Notes under the pieces: model-generated
What the model was told of the DNA's origin: nothing
The model's database searches: none
Seen by the model: the letters and a program-made list of their open reading frames with translations, nothing else
From: Pseudothioclava nitratireducens
GTDB taxonomy: Bacteria > Pseudomonadota > Alphaproteobacteria > Rhodobacterales > Rhodobacteraceae
Direction of reading: 5' to 3'
Assembly: GCF_029210495.1 (NCBI RefSeq)
Contig: NZ_JARGDK010000006.1
Location: forward strand, 62,001-126,000
DNA length: 64,000 bases
Part shown: positions 17,058 to 26,081 of the stretch, piece after piece
Position numbering within the stretch: the first letter of the stretch is position 1
How the letters are laid out: each line of letters starts with the position of its first letter
Program-made: the position numbers and the translations under genes

Positions 17058-18059
17058 ATGGCTGTCAAAATCGCCATTAACGGCTTTGGCCGTATCGGAA
17101 GAAATGTTCTGCGCGCGATCGCGGAATCGGGACGGACCGATGTCGAAGTCGTAGCAATCAACGATCTCGGCCCGGTCGAGACCAACGCACATCTGCTGCA
17201 ATTCGACTCTGTGCACGGTCGCTTCCCGCAGACCGTGACCACGGGCGAGGACTGGATCGACGCCGGTCGCGGCCCGATCAAGGTCACGGCAATCCGCGAT
17301 CCGCGGGAGCTGCCCTGGGGCGATGTCGATATCGCGATGGAATGCACAGGCATCTTCACCGCGCGGGAAAAGGCCGCGTTCCACCTTGAGAACGGCTCCA
17401 AGCGGGTGCTGGTTTCCGCACCGGCAGCCGGGGCCGACAAGACGATCGTTTACGGCGTGAACCACGGCGCGCTCACCAAGGACGACAGGATCGTCTCCAA
17501 CGCATCCTGCACCACGAACTGCCTCTCGCCCGTGGCCAAAGCGCTGAATGACGCGATCGGTATCTCGAAAGGCTTCATGACGACAATCCACAGCTATACC
17601 GGCGACCAGCCGACGCTGGATACGATGCATTCCGACATGTATCGGGTGCGTGCCGCAGGGCTGAGCATGATCCCGACCTCGACCGGCGCTGCGAAGGCCG
17701 TGGGTCTCGTGCTGCCCGAGCTGAATGGCAAGCTCGACGGTGTGGCGATCCGTGTGCCGACCCCGAATGTCTCGGTCGTTGATCTCGTCTTCGAGGCCGC
17801 CAGAGACACCACCGTAGAAGAGGTGAACGCCGCGATCCGCGCCGCCGCTGACGGCCCGATGAACGGCATCCTTGGCTACACCGATAAACCAAACGTTTCC
17901 AGCGACTTCAACCACGATCCTCATTCATCCGTCTTCCACATGGATCAGACCAAGGTGATGGACGGGCGGATGGTCCGAATCCTGAGCTGGTACGACAACG
18001 AATGGGGCTTCTCGAACCGGATGGCGGATACCGCCGCCGCCTTGGGTCGCCTGATCTGA
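17058..18059 (+). CDS. cbbG: glyceraldehyde-3-phosphate dehydrogenase
   Basis: A 333-residue GAPDH. NAD(P)-binding INGFGRIGRNVLRA is at the N-terminus, the catalytic cysteine sits in NASCTTNCLSPVAK near residue 151, and WYDNEWGFSNRM near residue 312 completes the active site. In this operon it runs in the reductive direction of the Calvin cycle. It is separated from cbbA by 75 bp holding a strong hairpin and one copy of the intergenic repeat, the largest gap within the first five genes. Confidence 0.95.
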   Translation: MAVKIAINGFGRIGRNVLRAIAESGRTDVEVVAINDLGPVETNAHLLQFDSVHGRFPQTVTTGEDWIDAGRGPIKVTAIRDPRELPWGDVDIAMECTGIFTAREKAAFHLENGSKRVLVSAPAAGADKTIVYGVNHGALTKDDRIVSNASCTTNCLSPVAKALNDAIGISKGFMTTIHSYTGDQPTLDTMHSDMYRVRAAGLSMIPTSTGAAKAVGLVLPELNGKLDGVAIRVPTPNVSVVDLVFEAARDTTVEEVNAAIRAAADGPMNGILGYTDKPNVSSDFNHDPHSSVFHMDQTKVMDGRMVRILSWYDNEWGFSNRMADTAAALGRLI

Positions 18060-18062
18060 GCA

Positions 18063-18100
18063 GCGGGGGCGCTGCCCCCGCACCCCCGGAGTATTTTTGG
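18063..18100 (+). repeat. GC hairpin plus intergenic repeat copy 1 (cbbG-cbbA gap)
   Basis: A perfect 8-bp stem GCGGGGGC (18063-18070) / GCCCCCGC (18074-18081) with a 3-nt loop is followed by GGAGTATTTTTGG (18088-18100). That 13-mer core is shared with copies at 34399, 41709 and 57643. The hairpin starts 4 bp after the cbbG stop. It could attenuate or stabilise the operon mRNA; a T-rich run follows the stem only after about 12 nt, so it is not a classical terminator. Confidence 0.65.
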
Positions 18101-18134
18101 CCTGATGACGCCAAATAGATGAAAAGAGGACGAT

Positions 18135-19202
18135 ATGGCACTGATAACGCTCAGACAATTGCTCGACCACGCGGCGGAATACGGCTATGGCGTGCCGGCC
18201 TTCAACATCAACAATATGGAGCAGGGTCTGGCGATCATGAAGGCGGCCGCGAAATGCGACGCGCCGGTGATCATGCAGGCCTCGCGCGGGGCGCGCTCTT
18301 ATGCGGGCGACATCATGCTGCGCCACATGATCCAGGCGCTGGCCGAGATGTATCCCCACATCCCGCTCTGCATGCATCAGGACCACGGCAATAACGAAGC
18401 CACCTGCCTGAGCGCGATCAAGCACGGCTTTACCAGCGTGATGATGGACGGTTCGCTGAAAGAAGACATGAAGACCCCCGCGGATTGGGACTACAATGTC
18501 GGCATCACGAAGCGCGTGGCAGACATGGCGCATTGGGTGGGTGCCTCGGTCGAAGGCGAGCTGGGCGTGCTCGGCAATCTCGAGACCGGCGAGGCCGCGA
18601 AAGAGGATGGCTCGGGTGCCGAGGGCAAGCTCAGCCACGACCAGCTTCTGACCGACCCCGATGAGGCGCTTGATTTCGTCAAGCTGACCAAGGTGGACGC
18701 GCTGGCCATCGCCTGCGGCACCTCGCATGGCGCCTATAAATTCTCGCGCAAGCCCACCGGCGACATTCTTGCGATCAGCCAGATCGAGAAGATCCACGCC
18801 AAGATCCCGAATGTACACCTTGTCATGCACGGCTCGTCCTCGGTGCCGCAATATCTTCAGGACCTGATCAACGACTATGGCGGTGAGATGCCCCAGACCT
18901 ATGGCGTCCCCGTCGAAGAGATCGAGCGCGGCATCAAATCGGGCGTGCGCAAGGTCAATATCGACACCGACAACCGCATGGCGATCACCGGTCAGTTCCG
19001 CAAGGTCGCCACCAGCAAGAAGACCGAGTTCGACCCCCGCAAATTCATGATCCCGGCCATGGAAGAGATGGAAAAGCTCTGCCTCGACCGGTTCGAGCGT
19101 TTCGGCACCGCCGGAAATGCCTCGAAGATCGACGTCATCGACATGGATGACATGGCGAAGCGCTACGCCGCCGGCACGCTCGATCCGAGCGTGGGAAGCT
19201 GA
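18135..19202 (+). CDS. cbbA: class II fructose-bisphosphate aldolase
   Basis: A 355-residue class II (metal-dependent) aldolase of the Calvin-cycle subtype. Zinc-binding CMHQDHG is near residue 80, [11 protein letters not shown] near residue 193, and the phosphate-binding VMHGSSSVP near residue 232. It forms FBP and, in the Calvin cycle, sedoheptulose 1,7-bisphosphate. A good ribosome site (GAGGACGAT) precedes the ATG. It lies 68 bp before cbbL, the junction between the FPTGA block and the RuBisCO cassette. Confidence 0.95.
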   Translation: MALITLRQLLDHAAEYGYGVPAFNINNMEQGLAIMKAAAKCDAPVIMQASRGARSYAGDIMLRHMIQALAEMYPHIPLCMHQDHGNNEATCLSAIKHGFTSVMMDGSLKEDMKTPADWDYNVGITKRVADMAHWVGASVEGELGVLGNLETGEAAKEDGSGAEGKLSHDQLLTDPDEALDFVKLTKVDALAIACGTSHGAYKFSRKPTGDILAISQIEKIHAKIPNVHLVMHGSSSVPQYLQDLINDYGGEMPQTYGVPVEEIERGIKSGVRKVNIDTDNRMAITGQFRKVATSKKTEFDPRKFMIPAMEEMEKLCLDRFERFGTAGNASKIDVIDMDDMAKRYAAGTLDPSVGS

Positions 19203-19270
19203 AGCCCTGCCCGGCGAGGAGGTCGGGCGGAGGCGATCAAAAGAGTTCAGGGAGCAAAGGAGACCCTCAG

Positions 19271-20701
19271 ATGAATCAGCAAGCACCAGGCAAATATTCG
19301 GCTGGCGTGAAAGAGTATCGGGAGACCTATTGGGACCCGAACTACACGCCGAAGGACAGCGATGTTCTGGCCGTGTTCAAGATCACCCCGCAAGCGGGCG
19401 TCCCGCGCGAAGAGGCCGCCGCCGCCGTGGCCGCGGAATCCTCGACCGGCACCTGGACCACGGTCTGGACCGACCTTCTGACCGACCTCGACTACTACAA
19501 GGGTCGCGCCTATGCGATCGAGGACGTGCCGGGCGACGACGAAAGCTACTATGCCTTCATCGCCTACCCGATGGGCCTGTTCGAAGAAGGCTCGGTCGTC
19601 AACGTCTTCACCTCGCTTGTCGGCAACGTGTTCGGCTTCAAGGCCGTACGCGCCCTGCGCCTTGAGGATGTGCGCTTCCCGCTGTGGTTCGTGGCCACCT
19701 GCGACGGCCCGCCCCACGGGATTCAGGTCGAGCGCGACAAGCTCGACAAATATGGCCGCCCCTTCCTTGGCTGTACGATCAAGCCGAAGCTCGGCCTCTC
19801 GGCCAAGAACTACGGCCGCGCTGTCTATGAGGCACTCCGGGGCGGCCTCGACTTCACCAAGGACGATGAGAACGTCAACTCGCAGCCCTTCATGCGCTGG
19901 CGCGACCGCTTCGAGTTCTGTCAGGAAGCGATCGAGAAAGCCGAGAAGGAAACCGGCGAGCGCAAGGGTCACTATCTGAACGTGACCGCGCCCAACATCG
20001 AAGAGATGTATAAGCGCGCGGAATTCGCCAAGGAGATCGGCTCGCCGATCATCATGTCGGATTACCTCACGCTCGGCTGGGCGGCGCAGGCCTCGCTCTC
20101 GCGCTGGTGCCGTGACAACGGGATGCTGCTGCACGTCCACCGCGCGATGCATGGCGTGATCGACCGTCACCCCAAGCACGGCATCAACTTCCGCGTTCTG
20201 GCCAAGATGCTGCGGCTTCTGGGCGGCGACCATCTGCACTCGGGCACCGTTGTCGGCAAGCTCGAAGGCGACCGTGCGGCGACGCTTGGCTGGATCGACC
20301 TGATGCGCGACAAATACGTCAAAGAGGACCGCTCGCGCGGGATCTTCTTCGATCAGGACTGGGGCCAGATGCCGGGTGTTCTGCCGGTGGCCTCGGGCGG
20401 CATCCACGTCTGGCACATGCCGGCGCTGGTCAACATCTTCGGTGACGACAGCTGCCTGCAATTCGGCGGCGGCACGCTTGGCCACCCCTGGGGCAACGCG
20501 GCGGGTGCCGCGGCGAACCGTGTCGCGGTCGAGGCCTGCGTCAAGGCCCGCAACGAAGGCCGCGATCTCGAGCGCGAGTCGAAAGACATCATGACCGAGG
20601 CCGCCAAGCACAGCCCCGAACTCAAGATCGCCATGGAGACGTGGAAAGAGATCAAGTTCGAGTTCGATACCGTGGACAAGCTGGACGTCGCGCACCGCTA
20701 A
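19271..20701 (+). CDS. cbbL: RuBisCO large subunit, form IA (green type)
   Basis: A 476-residue form I large subunit. Active-site elements are complete: [10 protein letters not shown] with Lys171, [11 protein letters not shown] with the carbamylated Lys197 and metal ligands Asp199/Glu200, [15 protein letters not shown], loop 6 [11 protein letters not shown], and SGGIHVWHM. The start [11 protein letters not shown] and end [15 protein letters not shown]-type tail match form IA proteins, and the downstream cbbQ/cbbO confirm the green lineage (not red-type IC with cbbX). No carboxysome genes are present, so this is a non-carboxysomal form IA enzyme. AGCAAAGGAGACC gives a strong ribosome site. Confidence 0.97.
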   Translation: MNQQAPGKYSAGVKEYRETYWDPNYTPKDSDVLAVFKITPQAGVPREEAAAAVAAESSTGTWTTVWTDLLTDLDYYKGRAYAIEDVPGDDESYYAFIAYPMGLFEEGSVVNVFTSLVGNVFGFKAVRALRLEDVRFPLWFVATCDGPPHGIQVERDKLDKYGRPFLGCTIKPKLGLSAKNYGRAVYEALRGGLDFTKDDENVNSQPFMRWRDRFEFCQEAIEKAEKETGERKGHYLNVTAPNIEEMYKRAEFAKEIGSPIIMSDYLTLGWAAQASLSRWCRDNGMLLHVHRAMHGVIDRHPKHGINFRVLAKMLRLLGGDHLHSGTVVGKLEGDRAATLGWIDLMRDKYVKEDRSRGIFFDQDWGQMPGVLPVASGGIHVWHMPALVNIFGDDSCLQFGGGTLGHPWGNAAGAAANRVAVEACVKARNEGRDLERESKDIMTEAAKHSPELKIAMETWKEIKFEFDTVDKLDVAHR

Positions 20702-20740
20702 GGTTCGCCTCTCCCCAACGCCTGAGAAAGGATTGAAAAC

Positions 20741-21100
20741 ATGAGCGGAATGCAAGATTACGGCTCGCGCCTGTCGGACCCGAACAGCCGCAAGATGGGC
20801 ACCTTCTCCTACCTGCCGCAACTCACGCCTGAGGAGCTGCGCAAACAGGTGGAATACATTGTGCGCAAGGGCTGGAACCCGGCCATCGAACATACCGAGC
20901 CCGAGAACATGCGCTCGAACTACTGGTATATGTGGAAGCTGCCGATGTTCGGGGAAACCGATGTGGATGCGATCTTTAACGAGATCGAGATGTGCAAGAA
21001 GGCCAACCCCGGCAACCATGTGCGCCTTGTCGGCTATGACAATTTCAAACAGTCGCAGGGCACCTCGATGGTGGTCCACCGCGCCGAGATGACGGCGTAA
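20741..21100 (+). CDS. cbbS: RuBisCO small subunit, form I
   Basis: A 119-residue small subunit. The N-terminal [24 protein letters not shown] and central [26 protein letters not shown] segments are characteristic of form IA small subunits, and the extended C-terminal hairpin of red-type enzymes is absent. It follows cbbL by 39 bp and is followed by a GC-rich stem-loop before cbbQ. Confidence 0.96.
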   Translation: MSGMQDYGSRLSDPNSRKMGTFSYLPQLTPEELRKQVEYIVRKGWNPAIEHTEPENMRSNYWYMWKLPMFGETDVDAIFNEIEMCKKANPGNHVRLVGYDNFKQSQGTSMVVHRAEMTA

Positions 21101-21109
21101 CGCAAGCTC

Positions 21110-21140
21110 GGGGCGGGCGGTCCGCGTGGCCGCCCGCCCT
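21110..21140 (+). other. GC-rich stem-loop after cbbS
   Basis: GGCGGGCGG (21112-21120) pairs perfectly with CCGCCCGCC (21130-21138) around a 9-nt loop, extendable by one G-C and one G-T pair. No U-tract follows, so it is not a standard terminator. Its position between cbbLS and cbbQO suggests an mRNA processing or 3'-end protecting element that lets cbbLS message exceed activase message. Confidence 0.6.
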
Positions 21141-21179
21141 GCCCCGATCTGACCCCAAGCGCGAACGGGAGGCCCCACC

Positions 21180-22031
21180 ATGACCGATGCAGCCATGACC
21201 GAGATTGACATCGACCAATACCGCGTCGAGCAAGAACCCTATTACCGCCCTGTCGGACGCGAGATCGAGCAATTCGTCGCCGCCTATGACGTGCGGATGC
21301 CGGTGATGCTCAAGGGCCCCACGGGCTGTGGCAAATCGCGCTTCGTGGAATACATGGCGTGGAAGCTGCAACGCCCGCTGATCACGGTCGCCTGTAACGA
21401 GGACATGACCGCCTCCGACCTGATCGGGCGGTTCCTGCTGGATATCAACGGCACCAAATGGCAGGACGGGCCGCTGACCATCGCCGCGCGGATCGGCGCG
21501 ATCTGCTACCTCGACGAGGTGGTGGAGGCGCGTCAGGACACGACCGTGGTGATCCACCCGCTGACCGACCACCGCCGCCAGTTGCCGCTGGAAAAGAAGG
21601 GCGAGTTGGTCAATGCGCATCCCGATTTTCAGGTCGTGATTTCCTATAACCCCGGCTACCAGTCGATGATGAAGGACCTGAAGCAATCGACGAAGCAGCG
21701 CTTCGGGGCGATGAGTTTCGACTATCCGACCGCCGCGACCGAGGCCGAGATCGTCAGCCACGAGGCGGGCATTGATCTCAAGACTGCCGAGAGGCTCGTG
21801 CAGGTCGCCGAACGCTCGCGCAATCTCAAGGGGCATGGGCTGGATGAGGGCATGTCGACGCGGCTTCTGGTCTATGCGGGCCAGTTGATCGCGCAGGACA
21901 TCCCCGCGCAGGCCGCCTGCCTGATGGCTTTGGTGGAGCCGCTGACCGATGATCCGGACATGCGTGACACGCTGCAAGCCGCCGTATCCACCTTCTTCCC
22001 CGACAGCGCCGAGGGCGCGAAGGTCGCCTGA
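21180..22031 (+). CDS. cbbQ: RuBisCO activase AAA+ subunit CbbQ
   Basis: A 283-residue MoxR-family AAA+ ATPase. Walker A GPTGCGKS is at residues 46-53, Walker B CYLDEVVEAR near residue 109, and sensor region VISYNPGYQ near residue 156. CbbQ forms hexamers that work with CbbO to remove inhibitory sugar phosphates from RuBisCO. The location after form IA cbbLS and before cbbO is the standard arrangement of non-carboxysomal form IA systems. GGGAGGCCCC precedes the ATG. Confidence 0.94.
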   Translation: MTDAAMTEIDIDQYRVEQEPYYRPVGREIEQFVAAYDVRMPVMLKGPTGCGKSRFVEYMAWKLQRPLITVACNEDMTASDLIGRFLLDINGTKWQDGPLTIAARIGAICYLDEVVEARQDTTVVIHPLTDHRRQLPLEKKGELVNAHPDFQVVISYNPGYQSMMKDLKQSTKQRFGAMSFDYPTAATEAEIVSHEAGIDLKTAERLVQVAERSRNLKGHGLDEGMSTRLLVYAGQLIAQDIPAQAACLMALVEPLTDDPDMRDTLQAAVSTFFPDSAEGAKVA

Positions 22032-22038
22032 GGTCGCC

Positions 22039-24363
22039 ATGAAAGTCGCGCTCGACGACTACGCGCCCGAGCTGATCAAGGCCGCCCCCGAGCTCGAGGA
22101 CAGCCTCGAAGGGCTGTTTCACGAGGCCGCGCGGCTGATGTCGCCGGCGGGCCTCAAGGATTACATGGACGGCGCGCGCGCGATGAATGCGCTTGGCAAG
22201 GGGCCGCGCCTGCTCACCGCCTATCTCGACGAGATGCCGCAGGTCGTGAAGGAATGCGGCGAGGACGTGATCCGCGACGTGGTGGGCGCCGTGATGAAGC
22301 TGACCTCGATGGTCTCGGGCGAGGTCATCACGCTGATGATCTCGACCATGCCGGGCGCGGCGCAACGCTTTGGCGACCCCGATCTCTTGCGCGGCTATCT
22401 GGCACTCGTCCACCGCTTGGCCGCGAACGCGCCGCGAGGCTTGCGCCCGATGTTCGGCGTGCTCGAAGAATTGCTGAGCAAACTCACGCTCTCCGGCCTG
22501 CGCCGCTGGGTCGATTTCGGCGCCGAGGCCTATCGGCGCGACCTGCCGAAACAGGCGGATTACTTCGGGCTCGTGAGTGAGGACAGCCGCGCGGTTCTCA
22601 AACAGGAGCGCCGAGGCACGCTGTTTATCGACAGCCAGCGGCGGCTCAACTTTTACCTGCGCGCGTTCTGGGGCCGCGATTTCTTCCTGCGGCCTTCGGC
22701 GGCGGATTTCAACGGCTTTCGTCCCTTCATCGAAGATGGCGCGCTGCACCTGCCCGATGCGGTGGACGCGATCGGCTCTGTCTCGGGGCTCGACCTCTAC
22801 CGCGCGATGTGCGCGCATATGGCCGCCCATATCGTCTATTCCGACCGGGGGCTTGGGCAAGAGGCGCTCAACCCCGCGCAGATTTTCCTGATAGGCCTGA
22901 TCGAAGATGCCCGTGTCGAGCATTGCGCGATCCGCGCCTTTCCGGGGCTGGCGACGATGTTCCGCGCCCTCATGCCCGAAAGCCCGCCCAAGACCTACGA
23001 GCATGAGAGCATGTATCTGCTCGAAAAGCTGGCGATTGCGCTGATCGAGCCGGGGCGGCGCACGGGCGATCTGGAGATCGACAATCTGGTCGAGACCTTC
23101 CACGGCGAGGTCGAAAACAACCTGCGCGAGACGATGTTCTCATGGTCGCTGGGGATCGAACTTTACAACCTGCTCGCCCAACGCCGTGCCGTGCCGAGCC
23201 TGCGCGTGTTGGAAACCCTGCGCATCCCTTACCGCGACGACAACCGTTTCGTCTGGGCGCTCGATGGCTATGACTGGGACAACGTGGCCTACCTCCCCGC
23301 GCAGGGTCAGGTGCGCCGCCATGTCGGGCTGATGGAGTTCATCAACGAGGTTGATGTGGAGACCGCGGGCGATGACGCGCAAGAGGTCTGGGTGCTGTCC
23401 TCGGAACTCTTCCCCTATGAGGATGAGGGCGTGTCCTTCAACGAAAGCGAGGGGAAGACGCCGATCTCCGACCCGTTCCATTACGGAGAATGGGACTACA
23501 AGGTGCAGCTCGCCCGCCCGTCCTGGGCCACGGTCTATGAACACTGCCCGCCGCAAGGCGACCCGGAGACCATCGACACGATCCTCAACGCGCATCGCGG
23601 CATCCGCCACCGGATCAAGCAGATCGTGGACCGCCTGCGCCCGCAGGGTGTCTCGCGCCAGCGCCGCCTTGAGGATGGCGACGAATTGGACCTGAACGCC
23701 GCCGTCGAGGCCGCCGTGATGCAGCGCATCGGCATGCAGCCCGACATGCGGATCACCATGCGCAATGTCATCAACCGCCGCGATCTGGCGGTGCTGATCC
23801 TGCTCGACCTGTCGGAATCGACGAATGAAACCGTGCGCGGCTCGGACAAGACGGTGCTGGACCTCACGCGCGAGGCCTCGGCGCTGGTCGCCTCGGCGAT
23901 CGAGGGGATCGGCGATCCGTTTGCGATCCACGGCTTTGCCTCGGACGGGCGCCACGATGTGCAATACTCGCGCTTCAAGAATTTCGAGCAGAAATTCGGG
24001 GATGAGGCCAAGGCGCGGCTCGCCGGCATGACGGGCGGGCTCTCGACCCGAATGGGCGCCGCGATGCGCCACGCGAGCCATCACCTCCTGCAACGCCCCG
24101 AGGCGCATAAGCTGCTTTTGATCGTGACCGACGGCGAACCCGCCGATATCGACGAGCGCGACCCGCAATATCTGCGCATGGATGCCAAGAAAGCGGTTGC
24201 GGAATTGCTCCAAATCGGGATTCACAGCTATTGCCTCACGCTCGATCCCGAGGCAGACCGTTACGTGTCGCGCATCTTCGGCGCGAATAACTATACCATC
24301 ATCGACCAGGTCGAACGCCTGCCCGAAAAACTGCCGACGCTGTTCGCGCAACTGACCAAATGA
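22039..24363 (+). CDS. cbbO: RuBisCO activase adaptor CbbO (vWA domain)
   Basis: A 774-residue protein with a long alpha-helical N-terminal part and a C-terminal von Willebrand A domain whose metal (MIDAS) motif [10 protein letters not shown] is around residues 586-595; TDGEPAD further on is a second vWA element. CbbO bridges the CbbQ ring to RuBisCO, with the MIDAS site contacting an acidic residue of the large subunit. It starts 7 bp after cbbQ. The ATG at 22039 is the first in the frame beyond the cbbQ stop. Confidence 0.93.
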   Translation: MKVALDDYAPELIKAAPELEDSLEGLFHEAARLMSPAGLKDYMDGARAMNALGKGPRLLTAYLDEMPQVVKECGEDVIRDVVGAVMKLTSMVSGEVITLMISTMPGAAQRFGDPDLLRGYLALVHRLAANAPRGLRPMFGVLEELLSKLTLSGLRRWVDFGAEAYRRDLPKQADYFGLVSEDSRAVLKQERRGTLFIDSQRRLNFYLRAFWGRDFFLRPSAADFNGFRPFIEDGALHLPDAVDAIGSVSGLDLYRAMCAHMAAHIVYSDRGLGQEALNPAQIFLIGLIEDARVEHCAIRAFPGLATMFRALMPESPPKTYEHESMYLLEKLAIALIEPGRRTGDLEIDNLVETFHGEVENNLRETMFSWSLGIELYNLLAQRRAVPSLRVLETLRIPYRDDNRFVWALDGYDWDNVAYLPAQGQVRRHVGLMEFINEVDVETAGDDAQEVWVLSSELFPYEDEGVSFNESEGKTPISDPFHYGEWDYKVQLARPSWATVYEHCPPQGDPETIDTILNAHRGIRHRIKQIVDRLRPQGVSRQRRLEDGDELDLNAAVEAAVMQRIGMQPDMRITMRNVINRRDLAVLILLDLSESTNETVRGSDKTVLDLTREASALVASAIEGIGDPFAIHGFASDGRHDVQYSRFKNFEQKFGDEAKARLAGMTGGLSTRMGAAMRHASHHLLQRPEAHKLLLIVTDGEPADIDERDPQYLRMDAKKAVAELLQIGIHSYCLTLDPEADRYVSRIFGANNYTIIDQVERLPEKLPTLFAQLTK

Positions 24364-24380
24364 ATCCCACGGAGGACCCC

Positions 24381-25070
24381 ATGAGCTTCGACCGCAAGAT
24401 CAAGATCGCCCCCTCGATCCTGAGCGCCGATTTCGCCAATTTCGGCCAGGAAATTCAGGCCATCGAGGCGCAAGGCGCGGATTGGGTCCATGTCGATGTG
24501 ATGGACGGGCATTTCGTGCCGAACCTGACCTTCGGCCCGCCCGCCGTCAAAGCCTTCCGTCCGCATGTGAAGACCTTCATGGACGTGCACCTGATGATCG
24601 CGCCGGTCGATCCCTATATCGAGGCCTATGCCGAGGCGGGCGCGGATATGATCGTCGCCCATTGGGAAGCGGGCCCGCACCCGCATCGCACGCTGCAAGC
24701 GATCAAGGCGCAGGGCGTGAAATGCGGCATCTCGCTCAACCCCGGCACGCCCGCCAGCGTGATCTCGGAGCTGCTGGACCTTGTGGATATGGTCCTTGTG
24801 ATGAGCGTGAACCCCGGCTTTGGCGGGCAGAAATTCATCCCGTCCAGCATCAACAAGGTGCGGCAGGTCCGCGAGATGATTGGCGACCGCGAGATCCATA
24901 TTCAGGTCGATGGCGGTGTCGATCCGACCACCGTGGGGCCGCTGGTCAAGGCGGGCGCCGACTGCTTCGTTGCGGGCTCGGCCGTGTTCAAGGGCGGGTC
25001 AGTCTCGAACCCCGAGGTTTACGGCCAGAATATCGCGGCCATCCGCGCTGCCGCAGAAGCTGCGCTCTAA
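24381..25070 (+). CDS. cbbE: ribulose-phosphate 3-epimerase
   Basis: A 229-residue TIM-barrel epimerase. [14 protein letters not shown] at the start, [18 protein letters not shown] near residue 34, and [14 protein letters not shown] near residue 139 include the metal and catalytic residues. It interconverts ribulose and xylulose 5-phosphates in RuBP regeneration. The ATG at 24381 follows CGGAGGACCCC; an ATG overlapping the cbbO stop at 24360 is a weaker alternative. Last gene of the continuous cbb run; a 99-bp gap follows. Confidence 0.95.
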   Translation: MSFDRKIKIAPSILSADFANFGQEIQAIEAQGADWVHVDVMDGHFVPNLTFGPPAVKAFRPHVKTFMDVHLMIAPVDPYIEAYAEAGADMIVAHWEAGPHPHRTLQAIKAQGVKCGISLNPGTPASVISELLDLVDMVLVMSVNPGFGGQKFIPSSINKVRQVREMIGDREIHIQVDGGVDPTTVGPLVKAGADCFVAGSAVFKGGSVSNPEVYGQNIAAIRAAAEAAL

Positions 25071-25085
25071 GCGCATCACAATTGT

Positions 25086-25117
25086 GCAGGGCGAGCGGGC
25101 AGAGCCTCTTGCCCTGC
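25086..25117 (+). terminator. stem-loop at end of cbb operon
   Basis: GCAGGGC (25086-25092) and GCCCTGC (25111-25117) form a 7-bp stem with an 18-nt loop 15 bp after the cbbE stop. No U-run follows, so termination would be weak or Rho-assisted. It marks a possible boundary between the cbb operon and the MBL module. Confidence 0.35.
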
Positions 25118-25134
25118 GACAAACTGTCGTTCAT

Positions 25135-25150
25135 ATTCGCATGATTGAAT
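25135..25150. promoter_or_regulatory. ATTC-N8-GAAT element, SqrR/BigR-like operator
   Basis: ATTC (25135-25138) and GAAT (25147-25150) form an inverted repeat with an 8-bp spacer, 19 bp before the start of the first MBL gene. From memory, this spacing is the one described for the persulfide-sensing ArsR-family repressor SqrR of Rhodobacter capsulatus, a BigR relative. No such repressor gene is in the window, so binding is inferred. Confidence 0.5.
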
Positions 25151-25169
25151 ACCAGTAGGGAGGACTGGC

Positions 25170-26078
25170 ATGGCTTTCACGCGACGGACTTTCATGCGCA
25201 CGGCGCTGGCAACGGGGATTGCAGGCGCTCTGCCTCTGCGCGGCTTTGCGGCGCAGACCATGACGCTGGGCGGCGCCACGCTCGAGACCGTTTCCGACGG
25301 CAATCTGGTGCTACCGATGAACTTCGTGACGGATCACGAGGGCGCCCTTGAAAAGATGGCGTCCCTTGGCGTGACCGGCGATCAGGTCACACCGCCCTGC
25401 AACGTCACGCTCTACCGCGATGGCACCAACACGGTGCTTTTCGATGTCGGCGCGGGCCCCGATTTCATGCCGACCGCGGGCAAGCTGCTCGATACGCTCG
25501 ACGCGATGGGCGTGTCCCCCGATGAGATCACCCATGTCGTCTTCACGCACGGCCACCCGGACCACCTCTGGGGCGTGCTTGACGATTTCGACGATCCGCT
25601 TTTTGCGAACGCTACTCATATGATGGGCAAGGACGAATTCGATTACTGGATCAACCCCGAGACCGTGAACACGATCGACGAGGGCCGCCAGAGCTTCGCA
25701 GCCGGCGCGCTGCGTCGTCTTCAGGCGATGGAAGATCAGATCGAGACCTTCGGTGCCGATCAGGAAATCCTGCCGGGCATCAAATCGCACGCCTCCTATG
25801 GCCACACACCGGGGCATATGGCGTTTGAACTGCGTCAGGGCAATGACGCGGTGATGATCGTGGGCGATGCGATTGGCAACCATCACCTCGCCTTCGCCGC
25901 GCCTGATTGGGTGTCGGGCTCCGACCAGAACCCCGATCTGGGGATCGAGACGCGGATGGCGCTTCTGGCCTATCTGGCCGATCAGCAAATGCCGATGGTG
26001 GGCTTCCACCTGCCCGAGGGCGGCATCGGCCGGGTCGAGCGCGCTGACGGCGTGTTCCGCTTCGTGCCGGAGGTCTGA
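25170..26078 (+). CDS. Tat-exported MBL-fold metallohydrolase
   Basis: A 302-residue metallo-beta-lactamase fold protein. The N-terminus TRRTFMRTALATG is a twin-arginine signal followed by a hydrophobic stretch ending near GFAAQ, so the folded metalloprotein is exported to the periplasm. The zinc motif HGHPDH is intact at residues 127-132, with downstream ligands in GHTPGH and IVGDAIGNHH. It follows the SqrR-like box and is 3 bp before the next MBL gene. Its size and pairing resemble SoxG/SoxH-type thiol hydrolases of sox clusters, but I cannot prove that relationship. Substrate unknown; a sulfur ester or thiol-linked compound is a guess from context. Confidence 0.82.
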   Translation: MAFTRRTFMRTALATGIAGALPLRGFAAQTMTLGGATLETVSDGNLVLPMNFVTDHEGALEKMASLGVTGDQVTPPCNVTLYRDGTNTVLFDVGAGPDFMPTAGKLLDTLDAMGVSPDEITHVVFTHGHPDHLWGVLDDFDDPLFANATHMMGKDEFDYWINPETVNTIDEGRQSFAAGALRRLQAMEDQIETFGADQEILPGIKSHASYGHTPGHMAFELRQGNDAVMIVGDAIGNHHLAFAAPDWVSGSDQNPDLGIETRMALLAYLADQQMPMVGFHLPEGGIGRVERADGVFRFVPEV

Positions 26079-26081
26079 GCA

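Noticed and set aside
14123-17440. Very long open frame on the leftward strand across cbbF, cbbP, cbbT and cbbG
   Set aside because: It is antisense to four clearly recognised Calvin genes and rich in Arg, His and Asp as expected for an opposite-strand frame in GC-rich DNA; no family resemblance or ribosome site.
20040-20110. CbbL segment [11 protein letters not shown] differs from the more familiar HDFLTGGFTAN
   Set aside because: I recall the same kind of segment in other purple bacterial form IA enzymes, and all catalytic residues are intact, so this is probably lineage variation.
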